Below, piece after piece: positions 1-11,128 of a stretch of DNA of 64,000 nucleotides. Where the stretch lies: the NCBI GenBank assembly GCA_032164245.1, contig JAVMKO010000003.1:43340890-43404889 (forward strand). The letters are read 5' to 3'. Both the position numbers and the translations under genes were made by a program. The notes under the pieces were generated by a model. The model was not told the DNA's origin. It saw only the letters and a program-made list of their open reading frames with translations, and made no database searches. Position 1 is the first letter of the stretch. Each line of letters starts with the position of its first letter. This DNA is from Sternotherus odoratus (lineage: Eukaryota > Chordata > Testudines > Kinosternidae).

Positions 1-3000
1 TGAGAGGATTTATTGAGTGTTGGACACTTCCTGAATCAATGCAGTAGCATTTCCATGAAGAGAGGATTGCATGACAGAGTTGGATCTGGAAGCGGATTCA
101 GATGCATTGATGACATCCTGGATCTGGGTTTCCACCAGGCAAGTGGTACAAATTTGATTTGGAAAAAGCACAAGAGGTAAAAGTAAAAATCAGACATCTG
201 TCCACGTGCTGTGATAATGGGTACAGTGGGGGGTGGCATCATTTGCTCCTGTGGGTTGTTTACCAAGCAGCACATTTTGCATGAGGATATCTGGTTACCA
301 GAACCCTGATAACAGGTTTTACTTGGTCTATTGGAGGGGCTGTCTCTATCAAGGTTAATAAAGGGTCAAAGGAGGATTTAAAGAGGGTTTTGTATTTTAG
401 GGATCTGGAGTGTGGGGAAGACCTGAGTCCCGGACTCTCAGCATGTCAAAACACAAATAAAAGGCTGGTAAGGCAAGTCATAGTGCCACAAAGATTTGAG
501 GATTGGCCCACTCAAAGCAGTACAGATTGGCCTAGTATGAACACTGCTGGTGCTAAACCCGCTTTCCTTTTGGATAAAAGGGTTATCCTGGGAAAGGAAA
601 TTTCAATCCATGGTGAGGTCAAAGAGCACAAATTGTTGACACTTCTCCGGGTGAAGTGGGGTCTCATTTGTTCAGAATCAGAGTCACATTACAACTTGGA
701 CTAGGACCCTAATGAGTTATGTCTCTCAATGGTGGGACCAGACACATACAAGGGTATAGAGGGCCCAGTGAGAGAGGACAATTCCATGGTTTAGATGTGC
801 TAACCTCCTCTTATTTATCTCTTCCTATTTATCCCTTCCTCCAAGATGAAGTGAATGAGTCACAGGAGTTGGTGACTGGATGCTTGGGTGTAATATTGTG
901 CTTTTGGCCCACAGATTAGTCAGTTCCCCTGGGAATATCATTTGTTAAGTCTCAGAGCTGAGACATCTCTGTGTTAGCCCGGATAGCAGTGCTGGCTCTG
1001 GAGAGCAAGGGAACATGTTTGGATCTGTGGGCATGGGGCCTGCAAAGGGCAGCCAGGGCACCTGAACTTTCTGAGCTGGGCCTTGTTGGTGAGGCAATAC
1101 TGAGATGGCCTGGCAGAAGGGGCATGCTCAGAGACCAGCTGCTGCCCCCTCACACTCTTTGGCAGTGAGGAAGCAACCTCCTTAAAAGGATTACTGTACA
1201 CCTGAGTGAATAGGATTTGTAAGGGGGTTGATTTGGTCATCCAGGTAAAGACACATAGGGCAGAGTGAGTACTGTGTCCTGGGGCTGACTGTAAATTGCT
1301 CTCAAGTCCTGCATGAAAGGATATGGCAGGGACCTGGCAGGCGTCCACACACTGACAAGGCTAGAAACTGTATGAAGTGGGAGGCATTCACATTTGAACA
1401 TGATCATATTTGATACCTGACTTATTCAGGGACAATTAGGTACATCTCTCTGTACAGGACTTGGCTACACTTGCACTTTCTACCACAATAATGTGAGCAT
1501 ATTAGAAGAAGTCAAGTTAAATATGAACAATTTTAAACAAATAATGCATGATCTAACGTTTTTGAAAAGACTATCCAGTGAACTGAGAATTACAAAGGTA
1601 GGCACATAAAATATCTACTTAGAAATTCCTTTTTACCTCATTTCACTATAGCAATCCTAAAACAAACAACAGAAGGTGGATACAAGTGTGAAATTGTGCT
1701 ATGCAATTTACAGATATTGATTGTTGCGGGGGGAGATATCACGGTGTGCGCTGGCTCCTGGCATTGAAAGCATGTGGGAACAGTAAACAAAAACACATAG
1801 AAAATTCTTGTGTTGTAACTAATCTGAAACATGGGGCCTGATTCAATATTGCATTAGTTGATTTATTTTTAATCTTGGTGTAATTACACTGATTTCAATT
1901 GATAGAGTGATATCAGGGCAGTCATACAGACAAAAAATTGGTGTAGAACTGCAGCAAATCATACTACTTACTTTTACAGACATCCTAATCTACAGAGACA
2001 CTATAAACTGCCTTCAGATTTCAGTATGTGCTGAAAATAAGATACAAACACACTTTGCTTCTGGTTTTCCCCCCTCATATTTTATTACAAATGTTGCCTA
2101 CAAACCACAATATTTAATTTGTTTAGAGAATTTAGTAGCAGAATCATGTGAAAAAACTTGGTATCAGCTATTATATAAATTGGCGATCTCATCTCACTGA
2201 GCATTAACAAATCCACACAATATACCAAGCGGACATCCAGCAATTGCAGATCATAAAACTTCTGTCATTGGGTCATTGATGACTCAAATATCTGGTTTCA
2301 ATAAAAGCCTGTAAATCATGTTAACAAGTTGTTACTCTTTAATAGTATGCTATCTCAATTGAGTTCTCATTCTCAGTATGTCTGTTCTTGTCAAATAACA
2401 CAAGGCAATAGCCTAGAAATTTGCTTTGCTTTGCTCTTCCAGTTATAACTCTCTCAGTACAAGTAATTGATTTATACTGCTATGGACTGTCAGAACATCA
2501 CTGAATCTGGTGGCTGTAACCATCACCTTTCATTTAAGATAGCTGTAGGGAACTGTTAAGGTCCTTCATAGAAGCTCTTATTAGCACATGAGTTTCTAGT
2601 CAGGAATTAGAACTAGGTGGGAAGAGGGCTTTGCTGGGTGCTGCTTTGGGTAAGTGTGCATGAGGGGACAAGGCAGCAAGGGAGCAACAAAGCCTGAACG
2701 AGCACTGAATCTATAGTCCTGAAAAAGCCTAGACAGGGGCTTGAACTGGGTGCTGGTTAAAATGTCTGGGAGGCTGGGAGCAACTGTCTCCTGCTGTCTG
2801 GTTTCCTTATATGTTCAGGAAAACAGGACTGTGTGCATTCTTTCCATAAGAAGACTGCATCAAAGGGTACCTGACCCCATCAGTTTCTCCTCCCAACCGG
2901 AACAATATGCAAAATCCGGAATTTTTAGCTAGTTGCTCCATCCGAAAGAGCTAGCAACACTATAGTGGTCACCATTCAAATGTCATCCAGTAGATATGCT

Positions 3001-3004
3001 GGAG
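1..3004. other. Non-coding stretch, no gene recognised
   Basis: No protein family, splice-flanked exon or repeat family was recognised here. Open frames up to about 104 codons occur (for example 390-704, plus) but none resembles a known protein. They look like chance frames in non-coding DNA. Confidence 0.5.
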
Positions 3005-3855
3005 GGATTGGGTCCAGAGTGACCTAGACAAATTAGAGGATTGGGTCAAAATAAATCTTATGAGGTTCAACAAAGACGAGTGCATAGTCCTGTACTTAGG
3101 ACAGAAGAATCCGATGCATTGCTACAGGCCAGGGAATTACTTGCTAAGCTGCAATTCTGAATAAAAGGACCAGGAAATTACAGTGGATGAGAAGCTGGAT
3201 ATGAGACAGTGGGCCCTTGTTGCCAAGAAAGCTAACTGAATAATGGGTTGAATTAGCAGGAGCATTGACAGCAGATCGAGGGAAGTGATTATTCCCCTCT
3301 ATTTGGCACTGGTGAGGACACATCTGAAGTATTGCATCCAGTTTTGGATACCCCCCCCCCCCCCCACTACAGAAAGGATGTGCACAAATAGGAGACAGTC
3401 CAGTGGAAGGTAATGAAAATGATCAGGGGACAGGGGCACATGAGTTGTAAGGAGAGGCTGAGGGAACTAGGGTTATTTAGTCTACAGATGAGAAGAGTAA
3501 GTGAAGGCTGCTATCAAATCTCCAACTACCTGATGGGGGATTCCAAAGAGGATGGAACTAGACTGTTCAGTGGTGGCAGAGGACAGAACAAGGAGCAATG
3601 GTCTTAAGTTGCAGTGGAGGTGGTCAAGGCGGGATATTAGGAAAAACTATTTCACTAGGAGGGCAGTGAAGCACCGGAATGGGTTACCTAGAGATGCGGT
3701 TTAATCTGGATCCTTAGATGTTTTTAAGGCTCAGCTTGATGATGCCATCTGGGATGATTTAGTTGAGGTTGGTTCTGCTTTGAGCAGGGAGGTTGGACTA
3801 GATGACCTCCTGAGGTCTCATCTAACCCTAATCTTCTATGTTTCCATAATTGTGT
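3005..3855 (+). mobile_element. CR1 LINE, 5'-truncated 3' end
   Basis: Conceptual translation gives the C-terminal part of a CR1 reverse transcriptase in broken frames: a piece like LDKLEDWVK, then FNKDECIVLYLGQKN, then [16 protein letters not shown], and finally [13 protein letters not shown] near 3450. It is followed by the usual CR1 3' untranslated end, with a 'ggttggactagatgacctcc' type motif at about 3790-3810 and a short tail. Frameshifts and stops are frequent, and a run of about 15 C at 3351-3365 interrupts the coding part. This is a dead copy. CR1 elements are usually truncated at the 5' end like this one. Confidence 0.9.
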
Positions 3856-5245
3856 GTCAGGTCAAATGAACCATTTCCTTTGACCTGACACAAAATGTTT
3901 CTTGACTTTTCAATATGCTAAAAATGTCAATTTAAAAAAAAAGTTGCTGTATTTATTTTTGAACTGCCAGTGAACCAAGCAATCCATTATTCACCCCACT
4001 GAAGTGAGACCCTATGCTGTGGAAGTGGTACACAAGTCTTATAAGGAAGTACACCTTAAAAGTTTCCCCCCAAATAACCTCTCATCTCTATATTGATTTC
4101 TTTGTCTTGCATTTTGAACCTCATTTAATTACAACCATTAACTTACATTTACTTCTGCAATAATACATTGCTAGTCAGTTTCCATTTTCAACTGCACAGT
4201 TCCCCTCTTACATTCAGCATTCCTGGCTTTGGAATCCTCTCAAGTCTTTCTGTGCATACCACTGACAGCAGATTTCAGCGGATTCATTTATGCTGGGCAT
4301 CTGTACTGCTGGCACTGTGTACATCTTTGAGTTGTAAATGCACTTCATCTGAAAGATTTGTTTTTCGTTAAGCTTGTCACTTTGCAAACAGACTTGCATG
4401 CAATGCACAGAGAAAAGACAACCTCCCATTCCTTCCTTTTCTAATTTTCACTGGCTCAACACAATAGAGAAGACTCATAGCTGTCAGAGATTAAGACCAG
4501 ATCACACAGTCTGACATCCTCTGCATCACAGCTACCTAAACAAACCCAGCAATCAGAATTAGACCAAAGTATTACAGACCTCAGGAGACAACTCCATGCC
4601 ACTGAGGAAAGTTCACATTGCAATCTGAATTGCAGGGAAATTCCTTCCCAACCTCTAATATGGCAGTCTGCTAGACCCTCAGCATGTGAGCAAGATCCAC
4701 CAGCCAAGCACATGAGAGAAGTCTCAGTATCATCCCAGAGCATCAGCCCAACCCATTCATTATCCCATATCCAGCTGTGGCCATCTCGGATACTTCAGAG
4801 TTAAGAGGACACAAAAATACATGGGGGGGGGGGGAGAATGGTCCAAGAAACTCAGCCCATCTTTCCAAAGAGGAGCACATCTTGTGTGATGTGGGTGCTG
4901 CACAAGTACGAAAGATGTAGAGATCACATTGAAGTGGGTAGGTATGGCAAGACTAGGCAGCATGCACATTTTCTATACACCAAACGTGGGCATAGAAAGA
5001 AAGTGACCTTTGTCGCCCCATCAGCCACGCATGCACTATTTTGACCATTTCTGTCTGAGCTTTTTAAATAATCAAGATAGTTTCATATTTGCACAGATTC
5101 TAAGAACATTGTTGTTACCCTCATACTAGGAATGCATCCCAGGAGATTATGTCTCATTAGTACCTATGTAGCAATTTGTTACCTCAAGAACTGGAGAGAG
5201 CCAAAGAGAGCAGCACTTCCTGTGGCTATCAGTGAATGTTCACAC
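3856..5245. other. Non-coding stretch, no gene recognised
   Basis: Nothing firmly supported. A G-run of about 12 occurs near 4825. The stretch 4480-4600 faintly resembles the antisense of a CR1/L3-type LINE 3' end, but is too degraded to assign. Confidence 0.4.
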
Positions 5246-5460
5246 GATGGCTGTGTCTACACATGGAGCTGGTATGTGATTTCCACCTTAAGTAGGCATA
5301 CTGATACTAGCAGCACTGGCATGTCCAGAATTGGTTCAGGCTAGCCATCCCGAATATATGCCCACGTGGTGTGGGCCAGTTTGTACTTGGGGGGCGCTCT
5401 TATGTTATGGTATTACAGTACTTTAATACCTCAAGACAGAATTCTTCGCTAGGCTGATAA
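5246..5460 (+). mobile_element. DNA-transposon end (MITE-like fragment)
   Basis: The stretch opens with 'ggctgtgtctacac', a terminal motif typical of short non-autonomous DNA transposons in reptile genomes. A body of the same character follows. No matching opposite terminus was found, so it is a fragment or strongly degraded. The superfamily (hAT-like suspected) comes from memory of similar repeats and was not proven. Confidence 0.4.
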
Positions 5461-6236
5461 TTTATGAGAGAGTTCCTTGCTAATACAACAGGGCTCACCA
5501 GGGGAAATGTATTCAGCACATGTTTGCAAATTCTGAATCACATTTTGTTTGTCACATTCATGCCCTATTTACATTTTGAAAGATATTTATACATCAATGT
5601 TTTGTTCATATAAATGTTCATTGCAGGTGAATTTCAGGCTTGCAGGCTAAATTTGTTTTTTTAAGAAATGAAATCAGTTTTTCAACTGAACTTATCACCA
5701 TAACGAAACACCCCCCCCCCCACATGCTCATTTTGTAACAAAATTACATTGTGGGGGGAGGAAGGGGAGGTGCAGAACCAGTTTATAATCTTAGTTCACC
5801 AAAGCAACAAGTCACAGCTCAAATAATGACTCCCGAATACTAGACAACAAATAATCAATTGAACACTAACTAGGAACAGTCTGTGAAAAAGTCATAGCTT
5901 AAACAGGCTTGTAAAACATTTTCACATGAACACATTTGTTGTGATCTCTTCATAGACAATTTGTGAACATAAAGTGTGTGAATGGATTTATCATTTCCAA
6001 ATGTCACTACTGAGATTATAGAAAATTAGCTTCTGAATCTACATTTGGGGCAGCACAACTGTACTCAATGCTTTACAATAGGTTAAATAGCAAGCATGAT
6101 AAATTGGCAGAAGCATGGAATAATTAATGATTTACCTTGTTTATATTCCAGCAGCTAGTCCAATTGTAAAATGCTTTTAACAAACTTATTTTTTGTAAAA
6201 AAAACCTGCAATACAATATAGAATTCAAATGGAATG
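5461..6236. other. Non-coding stretch, no gene recognised
   Basis: AT-rich sequence with a C-run near 5711. No gene or repeat family was recognised. Confidence 0.4.
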
Positions 6237-6416
6237 GTGTCCCTAGCCTCGGTTTGTCAGAGGGAGGGTGATGGATGGCAGGAGAGAGATCACTTGATCC
6301 TTACCTGTTAGGGTTCACGCACTCCGGGGCACCAGTCATTGGCCATTGTCAGTTGATGAGATACTGGGCTGGATGGACCTTTGGTCTGACCCAGTACAGG
6401 CATTCTTATGTTCTTA
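6237..6416 (+). mobile_element. CR1-group LINE 3' tail
   Basis: This matches the 3' tail seen again at 15900-16262, 46300-46600 and, inverted, at 26604-26960. The shared blocks are 'ggccattgtcag', 'atactgggctggatggacc', 'tttggtctgacccagta' and 'cattcttatgttctta'. Such tails are the 3' untranslated ends of CR1/L3-group LINEs and of SINEs that borrowed the same tail. Only about 180 bp is present. Confidence 0.75.
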
Positions 6417-7876
6417 AATGCCTTATAAGGAAAGGGGAGGAGAATCTATACAAATAATGACCATAATTTTCTAAGGGTGAGATTTTGTCCATTCAGTATT
6501 TGACCTTTCTTCTGAAGCTGCTAACTAAAGCTGTAATTTATTGCCAATTTCAATTGCTTTTTTGGTGACATTCCCATGCATTGTGGGTTTTATATCCCAC
6601 CTATCAACATGCATCAGAGTGCCCACCTACTAGAAATAATCTGAGACCAACAGGGCATTTGATTTTCCTGAATTAGCCACTCACACTTTCACCAAGCCAC
6701 TCAGACAAAGATTAGGTAATTCTCGCTACCCTCCTGAAAATTTGAATTGTAATATAGTTAGCTATCATTTATATTTTATATAGTGTAATGGTTTTCCAAC
6801 AAAACTAAATGAGGTCAGTGCTCCTCATTTAACAGAGTACTGCAAATATCCTGATGATCCTTACTTTAGAAGAATCCTGTAAATTACTTTTTTGTAAACT
6901 GATTTGACTATTTTGGAACCTCTTATGTAGCCTTAGTATTAAGTGACCCTTTGAGTGTGCATGCTTTTATTTTTATGGTCACATACACAAACTCCACCCA
7001 GACAGTAATAAGTTATTACAATCTTACACTACAACAAATATGCAGTATATAATATACTGTACTTAAAAACCCAGAAAGACATGTTTTTAATATTACTGAT
7101 GGTCAGTTCTCTGAGAGTTTCCTAACAACCAATTAATATAATGCATCAGATGCCAGATTTTATCTATGCAAATTCATCACAGAACTTCATTCATGTTAAT
7201 TTCCTGCACAATAGTTGCATAGCCAAAGATGCTACCATTCAGTTACCTTCTGAGGGTAAGCAGTCAAATTCTGCTGTCACTTAGCATGGCAAAGGCATGG
7301 CATATCTCCATTGCCTCCAAGACTAAAGTGTTCAGGCTTTCACTTCTATCTGCACAAACCTGGAGTAACTCCACTGATTTATGTTCCCACCACAACTACA
7401 GCTCATGCTAATATTTTAAATGTGCTGCAAATCATGGTTTGGCAGCAAAAGGAGCTGGTGGAGGAATGACCTATTATCTCATCTGGTGATATTTAAAAAT
7501 ACTACTGATACTACTAGTGTCACTACTGATTAAGTGAGGTTGGCAGCGTTCTAAAGAATGCACTAGATACAAAGCTTCTAGAGAGCACCTGAGTCTACAC
7601 AGTCAGAGATTTTCTAGACTTTGCATAATTCAATTATTATTGCAAAGACAGCACACAGCTTTGCAAGTTCCCAAGAAAACTAAATCTAAAAAGCAATCCT
7701 CAGGAGCTCTGTGGAGTCAATTTTCACGTGAATATCCATTCATTCTTTCTTGGGTCCCTTCCAGGGCCAGATGAAGTGCAAATTGACTGAGGGCTGGGGA
7801 AACATTCTGGGCTCTTAGGTGGCACCAGTTTGAAGCAATCTTAAGTGTATCGAATTTTGACATCAAAATAACTTGA
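6417..7876. other. Non-coding stretch left of the DIRS element
   Basis: AT-rich DNA with no recognisable gene or repeat. It forms the left flank of the DIRS insertion. Confidence 0.4.
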
Positions 7877-7920
7877 AAAGAACAGTTACTTACCTCGTAA
7901 CGTTGGTTCTTCGAGATGTG

Positions 7921-8086
7921 TTGCTCATGTCCATTCCCATATGTGTGTGTGCGTTCCGCGCATGCCCGGTCGGACAGCTTTTCCCCAGCGGTACCCGTAG
8001 GGTCGGCAGGGGCGACCCCTGGAGTGGCGCCCTTATGGCCATGTATATATGCCCCTGCCGACCCACCCCCCGCTCAGTTCCTTCTT
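7921..8086 (-). repeat. DIRS left (element 3') inverted terminal repeat
   Basis: This 166-bp stretch is the exact reverse complement of 13634-13799. It is preceded by a 44-bp outer extension (7877-7920) absent from the right repeat. Extensions of unequal length are a known trait of DIRS ITRs. On the minus strand the outer extension contains GAGGTAAGTA, a textbook 5' splice-site sequence. Confidence 0.93.
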
Positions 8087-8122
8087 GCCGGTACTCCGAC
8101 AGAGGGGAGGCGGGTGGGATTC

Positions 8123-8221
8123 GGAATGGACATGAGCAACACATCTCGAAGAACCAACGTTACGAGGTAAGTAACTGTTCTTTCTTCTTCGAGTGCTTGC
8201 TCATGTCCATTCCCATATGTG
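8123..8221. repeat. DIRS internal complementary region (ICR)
   Basis: Positions 8123-8183 are the perfect reverse complement of the left outer end (7877-7937, 61 of 61 bases). Positions 8182-8221 equal the reverse complement of the right outer end (13775-13814, 40 of 40). The two halves meet at 8182-8183, so the ICR encodes the sequence of a joined left-right end. In the DIRS model such a region templates completion of both termini and the circular intermediate. The recombinase frame stops 13 bp before it, at 8234. Confidence 0.93.
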
Positions 8222-8233
8222 ACTTACGAGCAG

Positions 8234-11128
8234 TCATCTCGGAGGAGGGAGAGGAGTACTTTGAGTACCTGTTAACAGGACCGCCTGTCCCACAGCTGCA
8301 TCCTCCATCGACTGCTGCACGATGGCGTAGTGCGAAGTGAAGGTGTGCACTGAAGACCACGTCGCTGCTCTACAGATGTCGACGATTGGAACGTGTGCCA
8401 GGAACGCCGTGGACGCGGCCTGGGCCCTGGTGGAATGCGCCGACAGAGCTGGTGGAGTAGCATTCGAGAGGTTATAAGACAATTTGATACAAGACGTGAT
8501 CCAGGCCGAGAGGCGCTGAGTAGAAATTGGTAACCCCTTCATCCTTTCTGCCACTGAAATAAAAAGTTGTGGAGATTTACGAAAACCTTTGGTCCTTTCT
8601 ATGTAAAAAGCTAAAGCTCTTTTGACGTCCAACGAGTGAAGCATTCTTTCCCTGTTATCCGCATGGGGTTTGGGAAAAAACACCGGTAGGAACACCTCCT
8701 GATTCAAATGAAAGGGTGAGACTACTTTGGGCAGGAAGGCCGGGTGAGGCCGTAACTGAACCTTATCTCTATGGAAGATCGTGTAGGGTGGTTCAGAAGT
8801 GAACGCCCTAATCTCAGAGACTCTGCGTGCCGAAGTGATTGCTACTAAGAACGCGGTCTTCCATGAGAGATAAGAAAGGGGGCAGGAGGATATGGGTTCG
8901 AATGGGGGTTTCATTAGGGCCGTTAGAACCAGGTTGAGGTCCCAAGGGGGGGTTGGTTGGCGTATCTGAGGATACAGCCTCTCCAACCCCTTAAGGAATC
9001 TGCTAACTAAGGGGTTACTAAAAACCGAGTTGTCATCGACCCCCGGGTGGAACGCCGAAATGGCGGCCAGGTGTACCCTAACAGTGGAAAGCGCTAGTCC
9101 TTGCTGCTTCAGCTCAAGGAGGTAGTCCAGGATAGTGGAGACTGAAGAAGACAAGGGATCCACCCCCTTGTTCTGAGCCCACAGTGAAAAGCGCTTCCAT
9201 TTGGCAGTGTAGGTTCCCCTTGTGGAAGGTTTTCTGCTACCCAGAAGGACCTCCCTGACTGACTCCGAGCACTGAAGCTCTGCTGGGTTCAGCCACGGAT
9301 ATACCACGCCGTGAGGTGGAGGGACTGGAGGTTGGGGTGCAACATCCTCCCGTGGTCTTGGGAGATCAATGTCGGTGACAGAGGAAGTGTTATCGGCGTC
9401 GTCACACAGAGAGACAACAGGGACGTGTACCAGTGTTGCCGAGGCCAGGCTGGCGCTATTAGTATGACCGATGCTTTGTCCTGACGGGCCTTCGCCAGTA
9501 CTTTGTGTACGAGGGGGAACGGGGGAAATGCGTAAAGCAGACCCCCCGTCCATAGAGTATGGAATGCGTCCCCCTGTGAACCTGGGCTGAGGTTGAGGAG
9601 GGAGCAAAACCTGTGGCACTTCCTGTTGGCCTTTGTGGCGAACAGGTCGAGGCGGGGAAACCCCCACCTTTGGAAAATTGAATGGGCTACATCGGGTCTG
9701 AGAGACCATTCGTGACCCCGAAATGAGCGGCTCAGGGAGTCCGCCAGTACGTTCTGAACTCCCGGAAGGTAAGCCGCAGTGAGGTAGATCCCTCTGGGAA
9801 TGCAGAACTCCCAAAGGGCGAGGGCTTCCTTGCACAGGAGAGAGGAGCGAGCACCACCCTGTTTGTTTATATAAAACATCGAGGCCGTGTTGTCTGTTAG
9901 GACTGACACGCTCTTGCCCCTCAAGAGTGACTGGAACGTCTGGCATGCCAGGCGAACTGCTCTGAGCTCTCGAACATTTATGTGGAGAGACAACTCTTCC
10001 TGAGACCATAGGCCTTGAGTCGTGGCCTTCCCCAGGTGAGCTCCCCAACCCAGCGCCGAAGCGTCTGTCACCAACGTGATGGATGGTTGGGGCTTGTGAA
10101 AGGGCACCCCGCTTCCCAGAGACGTGGGCTGGAGCCACCAGTAGAGGGACTGTCTTACCTTCAATGGTAGAGTTACTACGAGGTCGAGGGGGTCTCTGCG
10201 CTGGTTGTATACCTTCGCGAACCAGGTTTGCAGAGGGCGAAGATGGAGTCTCGCAAATGGCACCACGTAAGTGCACGCCGCCATGTGTCCCATCAGGACC
10301 ATACAGTTCCTTGCTGTTGTCATGGGAGACCGGAGAAGTGGCCGGATAATGTCCCCCATGGCCTTGGCCCGAGAGAGAGGTAGGAAGGCTCTCGCGCGGC
10401 GGGAGTCTAGGATCACCCCAATGAACTCGATTCTCTGGGTAGGGATGAGGGTTGATTTCGGCACATTCAGAATGAGGCCCAGCTTTAGGAGGGTGGCTTT
10501 GATGAACGTTATTTGCGTTAGAAGCCGCTCTCGTGACTGTGCCCTGATGAGCCAGTCGTCCAGGTAAGGGTAGACATGGATGCCGTTCCGTCTGAGGAAT
10601 GCTGCGACTACCGCCACGCATTTCGTGAATACCCTTGGAGCTGAGGAGAGGCCGAACGGAAGGACGGTAAACTGGTAATGTCGGGATCCCATCACGAACC
10701 TCAGGAATCGTCTGTGGCTCGGGATGATGGAAATGTGGAAATATGCGTCTTTTAAGTCGAGGGCGGCGAACCAGTATCCTTGATCCATAGCAGGAATTAT
10801 GACAGCCAATGAGAGCATGCGAAACTTCAGCTTCTTTATATAGGAGTTGAGGCCTCGCAAGTCCAGGATGGGGCGGAGCCCCCCTTTGGCCTTCGGGATA
10901 AGGAAATAACGGGAGTAGTAACCCTTGCCCCGAAATTCTTGAGGAACCTCCTCTATGGCACCCAAAGACAAGAGGGTTTGGACCTCCTGTTCTAGGAGTT
11001 GCTCGTGAGATGGGTCCCTGAAGAGGGACGGGCACGGGGGGCGGGTGGGAGGGAGAACAGAGAATTGGATAGAATATCCCACTTCTACCAGGCTGAGAAC
11101 CCACTTGTCCGAGGTGATAGAGGACCAT
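8234..11128 (-). CDS. DIRS tyrosine recombinase (YR) frame
   Basis: This open frame of 964 codons carries the YR in its last third. An N-terminal SAM-like core-binding region starts near residue 620 (motif STRGTYTAKWKRFSLW). The catalytic residues seen are Arg in SARRVSEIRAF (about 767), His and Arg in HSTRAQAAS (898 and 901), and the nucleophile Tyr in TSHYAIV (934). The enzyme would join the element's circular DNA copy to the chromosome. The first 600 or so codons lie opposite the RT frame in another register and have no recognisable domain. The start at 11128 is simply the first ATG; the translated YR may begin near 9350 or arise by frameshifting or readthrough. The frame is in register with gag and separated from it by a single TGA at 11213-11215. 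An older copy of the same YR end lies at 63341-63565. Confidence 0.9.
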   Translation of the reverse strand: MVLYHLGQVGSQPGRSGIFYPILCSPSHPPPVPVPLQGPISRATPRTGGPNPLVFGCHRGGSSRISGQGLLLPLFPYPEGQRGAPPHPGLARPQLLYKEAEVSHALIGCHNSCYGSRILVRRPRLKRRIFPHFHHPEPQTIPEVRDGIPTLPVYRPSVRPLLSSKGIHEMRGGSRSIPQTERHPCLPLPGRLAHQGTVTRAASNANNVHQSHPPKAGPHSECAEINPHPYPENRVHWGDPRLPPRESLPTSLSGQGHGGHYPATSPVSHDNSKELYGPDGTHGGVHLRGAICETPSSPSANLVREGIQPAQRPPRPRSNSTIEGKTVPLLVAPAHVSGKRGALSQAPTIHHVGDRRFGAGLGSSPGEGHDSRPMVSGRVVSPHKCSRAQSSSPGMPDVPVTLEGQERVSPNRQHGLDVLYKQTGWCSLLSPVQGSPRPLGVLHSQRDLPHCGLPSGSSERTGGLPEPLISGSRMVSQTRCSPFNFPKVGVSPPRPVRHKGQQEVPQVLLPPQPQPRFTGGRIPYSMDGGSALRISPVPPRTQSTGEGPSGQSIGHTNSASLASATLVHVPVVSLCDDADNTSSVTDIDLPRPREDVAPQPPVPPPHGVVYPWLNPAELQCSESVREVLLGSRKPSTRGTYTAKWKRFSLWAQNKGVDPLSSSVSTILDYLLELKQQGLALSTVRVHLAAISAFHPGVDDNSVFSNPLVSRFLKGLERLYPQIRQPTPPWDLNLVLTALMKPPFEPISSCPLSYLSWKTAFLVAITSARRVSEIRAFTSEPPYTIFHRDKVQLRPHPAFLPKVVSPFHLNQEVFLPVFFPKPHADNRERMLHSLDVKRALAFYIERTKGFRKSPQLFISVAERMKGLPISTQRLSAWITSCIKLSYNLSNATPPALSAHSTRAQAASTAFLAHVPIVDICRAATWSSVHTFTSHYAIVQQSMEDAAVGQAVLLTGTQSTPLPPPR

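Noticed and set aside
390..704. 104-codon plus-strand frame near the left edge
   Set aside because: No similarity to a known protein, no splice or promoter context; most likely chance.
7873..8360. Open frames of 60-155 codons on both strands at the left DIRS end
   Set aside because: They are translations of the inverted terminal repeat and internal complementary region; the same frames recur in the right repeat.
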